NCBI GenBank assembly: GCA_041738275.1 | Contig: JBGSQD010000091.1 | Span: 1-9,808 of the forward strand | DNA: 9,808 nt | From: JACPFJ01 sp041738275 | GTDB taxonomy: Bacteria > Desulfobacterota > Desulfuromonadia > Geobacterales > Pseudopelobacteraceae | Reading direction: 5' to 3' | Part shown: positions 6,685 through 9,808 of the stretch, piece by piece | Position numbering within the stretch: position 1 is the first letter of the stretch | Layout of the letters: every line of letters starts with the position of its first letter | The notes under the pieces: generated by a model | What the model was told of the DNA's origin: nothing | What the model saw: the letters and a program-made list of their open reading frames with translations, nothing else | Databases searched by the model: none | Translations under genes and position numbers: made by a program

Positions 6685-7598
6685 TATTCTGTTCTGTCCA
6701 TAAAGTCGGAGATCAGCGGCACGATTTCATCCTTCAGATCCTCCAGGATGTAATGCCCGGCGTCTGGGTAGGAATGCAGCTCTGCCTTGGGGAAGCGGCG
6801 CTGCCATTCGGCCAGAAAATGGGGATCGAAGACAAAATCCTGCTCGCCCCAGAAGATGGCCATGGGCAGCCCCTGGAATTGGGCCAGCCCGGCGGCCACC
6901 TGAGTCACCAGGTCATAGTTGCGGTCGTCCGGGGCCAGGGGGATATCCTGGACAAAGCGCAGGGTGGCGATGCGGTTCTGCCAGCTGTCATAGGGCAGGC
7001 GGTACAGTGCCCGCAGTTCAGCCGGCATGGGATTGCGCTTGCAGCCGACAAAGGAGGCGGCCAGACTGAAGGCGTTGCAGCCCCGCACCAGCAGCGTGCC
7101 CAACCAGGTGTCGCGGCAGATCTTCAGGGCCAGGGGGAACGGTTTTTCCTTGGGGAGGTGGAAGGCGGCGGTATTCAGGATCACCAAGCGCTTGATCCGC
7201 TCCGGATGGCGCAAGGCAAAGGCCATGCCGATCATCCCCCCCCAGTCGTGCAACACCAGGGTGATACCTTCGCTGATCCCCAGGGAGTCCAGCAATTGCT
7301 CCAGGTCGTCCACCCGTCGGGCCAGGGTATAGTCATAGCGCTCGTCTCCTGGTTTGTCCGACAGGCCGCAGCCGATATGGTCCGGCACGATGCAGCGGTA
7401 ACGATCCCGCAGGCTAATCACCAGGTTGCGGTAGTAGAAGGACCAGGAAGGGTTGCCGTGGACCATGACCACCGGCGGCCCGCTCCCCTCGTCCAGATAG
7501 TGGTAACGCAGGCCTGTCCTGAGCGAAGTCGAAGGGCTGTCCAGGTCGAGGGTATGGCCGGTGAAGGGATATTCTCTGTTCAGCGAGGGGTTCACCAT
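6684..7598 (-). CDS. oleB: OleB, alpha/beta-hydrolase beta-lactone decarboxylase
   Basis: This 304-residue alpha/beta hydrolase of the haloalkane-dehalogenase-like group removes CO2 from the beta-lactone made by OleC, leaving the olefin. Seen: oxyanion motif HGNPSW at 48-53, nucleophile Asp118 in LHDWGG, FWGEQDFVF at 249-257 with a likely acid residue, and catalytic His282 in PDAGHYILED. An Asp nucleophile with adjacent Trp is the family signature. Start ATG at 7598 overlaps oleA by 7 bases and is preceded by GGAG. Oddity: residues 21-29 (SPSTSLRTG) are encoded by a dispersed-repeat-like sequence and look like an in-frame insert in an otherwise conserved N-terminal strand, just ahead of LRYHYLDEG. 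It lies well before the catalytic core, so activity may be kept. Confidence 0.92.
   Translation of the reverse strand: MVNPSLNREYPFTGHTLDLDSPSTSLRTGLRYHYLDEGSGPPVVMVHGNPSWSFYYRNLVISLRDRYRCIVPDHIGCGLSDKPGDERYDYTLARRVDDLEQLLDSLGISEGITLVLHDWGGMIGMAFALRHPERIKRLVILNTAAFHLPKEKPFPLALKICRDTWLGTLLVRGCNAFSLAASFVGCKRNPMPAELRALYRLPYDSWQNRIATLRFVQDIPLAPDDRNYDLVTQVAAGLAQFQGLPMAIFWGEQDFVFDPHFLAEWQRRFPKAELHSYPDAGHYILEDLKDEIVPLISDFMDRTE
7510..7536 (-). repeat. Short dispersed-repeat-like insert inside oleB
   Basis: On the minus strand the segment reads CCCTTCGACTTCGCTCAG followed by GACAGG. I recall such CTTCGACTTCGCTCAGGACAGG-like sequences as common intergenic repeats in many bacteria; copy number here cannot be tested from one window. 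It encodes SPSTSLRTG and adds 27 bases (9 codons), so the frame is kept. The core CTTCGACTYCGCTCAG recurs, in the opposite orientation, at 9098-9113. Confidence 0.65.
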
Positions 7599-8635
7599 TC
7601 CACTCCGAGCATCAGGCAGTTCAGCCCGCTACCGATGCCGAGCAGACCGACCCGGTCGCCGGGCAGCAGCTCTTCGCGTTCGTCAGCCAGGGCCATGGTC
7701 AGCGGCAGTGAGACCGTCCCCATGTTGCCGAGGAATTCGTAGGTGGAGAAGTCGTTCTCGGCAGGGATGCCGAGGGTCTTCAGGATGGCGGTCTGGTGCG
7801 CGGAACCGACCTGATGGCAGATGACCCGGTCCACCTGCTCGGCTGTCCAGCCCAGCTCCGGCAGAAAGGCGCTCCAGGTCCGTTTGCCCAGTTCGATCCC
7901 GAAATTCATGACATTCACGCCGTTGGTACTCATGTACTGGGTGTAGCCCCCTTTGTTGTCAGGGGTCATGCCCCACAGGCAGAGCCCGTTATGCTCCGGT
8001 GCGGCCTTGGTAATGCCGCCCAGGAGACGGCGCCTCTTGGCCGTGGAAAAGGAACCGTCGGTGAGCAGAACCGCCACCGCTCCCGAGCCGCCGGTCAGGG
8101 TGGCCAGCGAGGCGGCAAAGTGCTCCATCTTCCGCTCTTCCAGCATGCGGGTGATCATGATGTCGTTGATCTCCCGGGCGCTTTCGCAGGAAACAACCAG
8201 GCCTGCCCTGATCTGTCCCAGCTCGATCCGGTTGGCCACATCCAGGATGCCGTTGAGCACTCCCAGACAGGCGTTGGAGATGTCATACACCGCGGCATTT
8301 CCCTTGATGCCCAGGCCGGCGGCCACACGACAGGCCGTGGCCGGTTCGAACTGCTCCCGGCAGACCCCGGTGTAGGTCAGGACACCGATGTCGTCCGGCG
8401 AGATGCCGCTGGCAACCAACGCCTTTTTCCCGGCGGTTATGGCGCCCTGGGAAAGCGGGTAGCCCGGTTCCCACCAGCGCCGCTCCCGAATCCCGGTCAA
8501 GGCCTGCAACTGTCCCGGCGCGAAATGCAGCGCCCGGTAAAGGGGTTCCAGCCGCGCCTCCAACTCGGCGGAGGTGACCACCACCGGCGCCAGTTCATAG
8601 CCAAGTTCTTCGATAAATACTTTGGTATATTTCAT
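7592..8635 (-). CDS. oleA: OleA, thiolase-like acyl-CoA head-to-head condensing enzyme
   Basis: This 347-residue thiolase-superfamily (KAS III/FabH-like) enzyme joins two fatty acyl thioesters by a non-decarboxylative Claisen condensation to a 2-alkyl-3-ketoacid, the first step of olefin synthesis. Seen: catalytic Cys123 in DISNACLGVLNG, His274 in ICHQVGSAHQ, Asn304 in FLGNMGTVSLP, and Glu97 in VCREQFEPATACR, which matches the OleA-specific glutamate that reaches the partner's active site and distinguishes OleA from FabH. It lacks nothing obvious. ATG at 8635 overlaps the pfaC-like stop by 4 bases (ATGA), with AGGA just upstream, so its translation is tied to the lipid synthase. This coupling suggests that the synthase supplies at least one of the two chains. 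Confidence 0.94.
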   Translation of the reverse strand: MKYTKVFIEELGYELAPVVVTSAELEARLEPLYRALHFAPGQLQALTGIRERRWWEPGYPLSQGAITAGKKALVASGISPDDIGVLTYTGVCREQFEPATACRVAAGLGIKGNAAVYDISNACLGVLNGILDVANRIELGQIRAGLVVSCESAREINDIMITRMLEERKMEHFAASLATLTGGSGAVAVLLTDGSFSTAKRRRLLGGITKAAPEHNGLCLWGMTPDNKGGYTQYMSTNGVNVMNFGIELGKRTWSAFLPELGWTAEQVDRVICHQVGSAHQTAILKTLGIPAENDFSTYEFLGNMGTVSLPLTMALADEREELLPGDRVGLLGIGSGLNCLMLGVEW

Positions 8636-9808
8636 GGTTCCTGTTCCATCTGCACGGTAAAATCATTCATCTGGTAGATAACCTTGTTGTCCACGGCCAG
8701 AAAGCCGTCGGCGGTGAGGATGCGATTTGCTTCGTCCACGGCCGTGATCCAGGCCTGAACCGTGACCCGGTTGTTGACCGGGACGACCTGGCCGCGGTAA
8801 AGCCAGTTATGGCGGCGTTCCAGGGCAACAACGGTCAATCTGTTTCCCTCCTGCCATCCCCAGCGCTCAACTGCAGCGAACTTGACCAGTTGCAGGAACG
8901 ATTCCAGCCCCAGGGAGCCTGGGGTGACCGGATCCTCGTAAAAATGGGCCTTAAAGAACCATTCCTCCGGATCAACCTGCTTGCTGCCGCGGATGTAACC
9001 GAGACCGGCTGGGCCGCCGTCCGGGACAAACAGCTCGATCTGGTCGATCATGCGCAGCATCTTGTCCGGAAACGGTGTTGACTCGGGATATGGGAGGCTT
9101 CGACTCCGCTCAGCCTCCGCTGCAGTCGGCTGGTATGGCTTGGCGTCGCGGATACCCACCTGGGCTGCCAAGGCCTCTCTGGAGAAGAAGCCGAACATGG
9201 TCTCCCCTTCATAGAGGATTCCAAGGCAATCGGCCACGGTGAAGTCGTACTCCTGAATGATCATGCCGCCGCTGGTGGCAACCTTCTTCAGAGTGGCGCC
9301 GCAGGTCAGGGTGCCGCTCTGCGGGGTAACCGGCCGATGCTGGATCGCGTTTCCTCCCAGGTTGCGGAAGGAGATATCGGTCGGGCTGGTCAGGGCAGAA
9401 CCGACATAAGCTGCCAGCCAGCCGCACGGCTGGAGTGCTGCCTCCAGCAGGATCGCGAACGGCATGCGGAGTTGGCGCTCGGCAGTGAAATACCACTCAT
9501 CAGGAGGGATGTCATACTGGGCCTCGACCATGGCCCCTGCCACCATCTGCCACGGTTCTCCCCTGAGGGCGGTAACCCGGTCCATGAACTGGTAGGGAGG
9601 GCCGGGGAGGCGGGCAATCTTGCGGGCGCTGTCGAAGATCCGGTAAGGTTCGCCGAATCCTTCGGACGGCTTGCCGTTGCTGTAGGCCAGGATCTGCTCC
9701 TTGGTGTAGAGGGCTGGTTTTTTCCCCTCACCCCGGCCCTCTCCCGGTGGGAGAGGGGGCGAAACAAACCAGAGTGTTTCAAGCTTCTCACGTGTCGTGC
9801 CGGTCAGG
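8632..9808 (-). CDS. pfaC: PfaC-like polyunsaturated-fatty-acid/secondary-lipid synthase, C-terminal dehydratase region (partial)
   Basis: The frame is open from the right edge to the stop at 8632, giving 391 visible residues; the first internal Met is at 9585 but is not the start. Seen: FGEPYRIFDSARKIARLP and PPYQFMDRVTAL, then a FabA-like hotdog with YDIPPDEWYF and MPFAILLEAALQPCGWLAAY, FRNLGG and SGGMIIQEYDF; then a second hotdog beginning FPDKMLRMID with KAHFYEDPVTPGSLGLESFLQ. The second holds the catalytic His (AHF) and acidic residue (LGLES) of FabA dehydratases; the first has Trp-Tyr in place of the His and is probably structural. This paired arrangement is typical of PfaC subunits. 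Such dehydratases set the double bonds in polyketide-type PUFA synthesis. Oddity: two segments resemble dispersed repeats (9725-9759 and 9093-9120). The product (PUFA or another lipid) cannot be told from this part. Confidence 0.87.
   Translation of the reverse strand, partial: LTGTTREKLETLWFVSPPLPPGEGRGEGKKPALYTKEQILAYSNGKPSEGFGEPYRIFDSARKIARLPGPPYQFMDRVTALRGEPWQMVAGAMVEAQYDIPPDEWYFTAERQLRMPFAILLEAALQPCGWLAAYVGSALTSPTDISFRNLGGNAIQHRPVTPQSGTLTCGATLKKVATSGGMIIQEYDFTVADCLGILYEGETMFGFFSREALAAQVGIRDAKPYQPTAAEAERSRSLPYPESTPFPDKMLRMIDQIELFVPDGGPAGLGYIRGSKQVDPEEWFFKAHFYEDPVTPGSLGLESFLQLVKFAAVERWGWQEGNRLTVVALERRHNWLYRGQVVPVNNRVTVQAWITAVDEANRILTADGFLAVDNKVIYQMNDFTVQMEQEP
9093..9120 (+). repeat. Repeat-like palindrome in the linker between the two PfaC hotdogs
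   Basis: GGAGGCT at 9093-9099 and AGCCTCC at 9112-9118 form a 7-bp stem around a 12-base loop. The core CTTCGACTCCGCTCAG at 9098-9113 matches the repeat in oleB at 15 of 16 positions, in the opposite orientation. In the protein it spells EAERSRSL, between the two dehydratase folds. Related PfaC proteins can have similar residues in this linker, so chance or host sequence is possible. Confidence 0.42.
9725..9759 (+). repeat. C-rich palindromic repeat in frame within the pfaC-like gene
   Basis: Arms 9737-9745 (CCCTCTCCC) and 9749-9757 (GGGAGAGGG) form a perfect 9-bp stem with loop GGT, preceded by CCCCTCACCCCGG. I recall this as a widely dispersed intergenic palindrome in bacteria. Layout (CCCC, about 11 bases, stem with 3-base loop) matches the two hairpins between czcB and czcA. 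It encodes SPPLPPGEGRGEG, a low-complexity Pro/Gly stretch unlike the flanking domains, within an interdomain linker just ahead of the first hotdog. Confidence 0.68.

Noticed and set aside
6753..7742. 329-codon plus-strand frame opposite oleB and the end of oleA
   Set aside because: It is a shadow of oleB/oleA with no recognisable motif and no ribosome site noted; it even translates through the repeat insert.
9583..9585. ATG at 9585 as a gene start
   Set aside because: The frame is open to the right edge and the upstream residues (FGEPYRIFDSARKIARLP) are conserved PfaC sequence, so this Met is internal.
9390..9791. 133-codon minus-strand frame overlapping the pfaC-like end
   Set aside because: It is an alternative frame of the same DNA with no recognisable protein motif, while the pfaC frame is clearly conserved.
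1..9808. tRNA, rRNA, riboswitch, prophage or transposase genes
   Set aside because: Intergenic space is under 200 bases everywhere and no such gene or conserved RNA motif was recognised on either strand.

Overview
The window reads almost entirely on the minus strand and holds two unrelated, co-directional gene sets. The moderately high GC, the gene content (a Pfa-type lipid synthase next to an Ole hydrocarbon pathway, plus a CzcCBA-type metal efflux system) and the dispersed GC-rich palindromes suggest a deltaproteobacterium of the Geobacter/Pelobacter (Desulfuromonadia) type. That assignment is inference; no rRNA or other marker gene is present.

Right part (9808 down to 3342): one tightly packed lipid operon. 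It begins off the right edge with the C-terminal FabA-like dehydratase region of a PfaC-like secondary-lipid synthase. It continues without gaps through oleA (thiolase-like head-to-head condensing enzyme), oleB (alpha/beta hydrolase, beta-lactone decarboxylase), oleC (AMP-dependent beta-lactone synthetase), oleD (NAD(P)H-dependent 2-alkyl-3-ketoacid reductase) and an Sfp-type 4'-phosphopantetheinyl transferase. Every junction overlaps by 1 to 7 bases, so the genes are probably translationally coupled. Read together: the Pfa synthase builds an acyl chain, the PPTase activates its ACP domains, OleA joins two chains head to head, OleD reduces the product, OleC closes a beta-lactone and OleB removes CO2 to leave a long-chain (probably polyunsaturated) olefin.

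Left part (3307 down to 1): a metal-handling operon. A good sigma70-type promoter (TTGACA, 18 bp, TATGAT) drives a small secreted Cys/His-rich protein, then czcC (outer-membrane channel, TTG start with a strong ribosome site), czcB (periplasmic adaptor with a His-rich arm) and the first 16 codons of czcA (RND pump), which runs off the left edge.

The window also holds several small palindromic repeats. A 116-bp composite of two inverted, covarying hairpins separates czcB from czcA. Short repeat-like inserts sit in frame inside the pfaC-like gene (probably two) and oleB (one). No tRNA, rRNA, CRISPR array or transposase gene is visible, and no gene-free stretch exceeds 300 bases.
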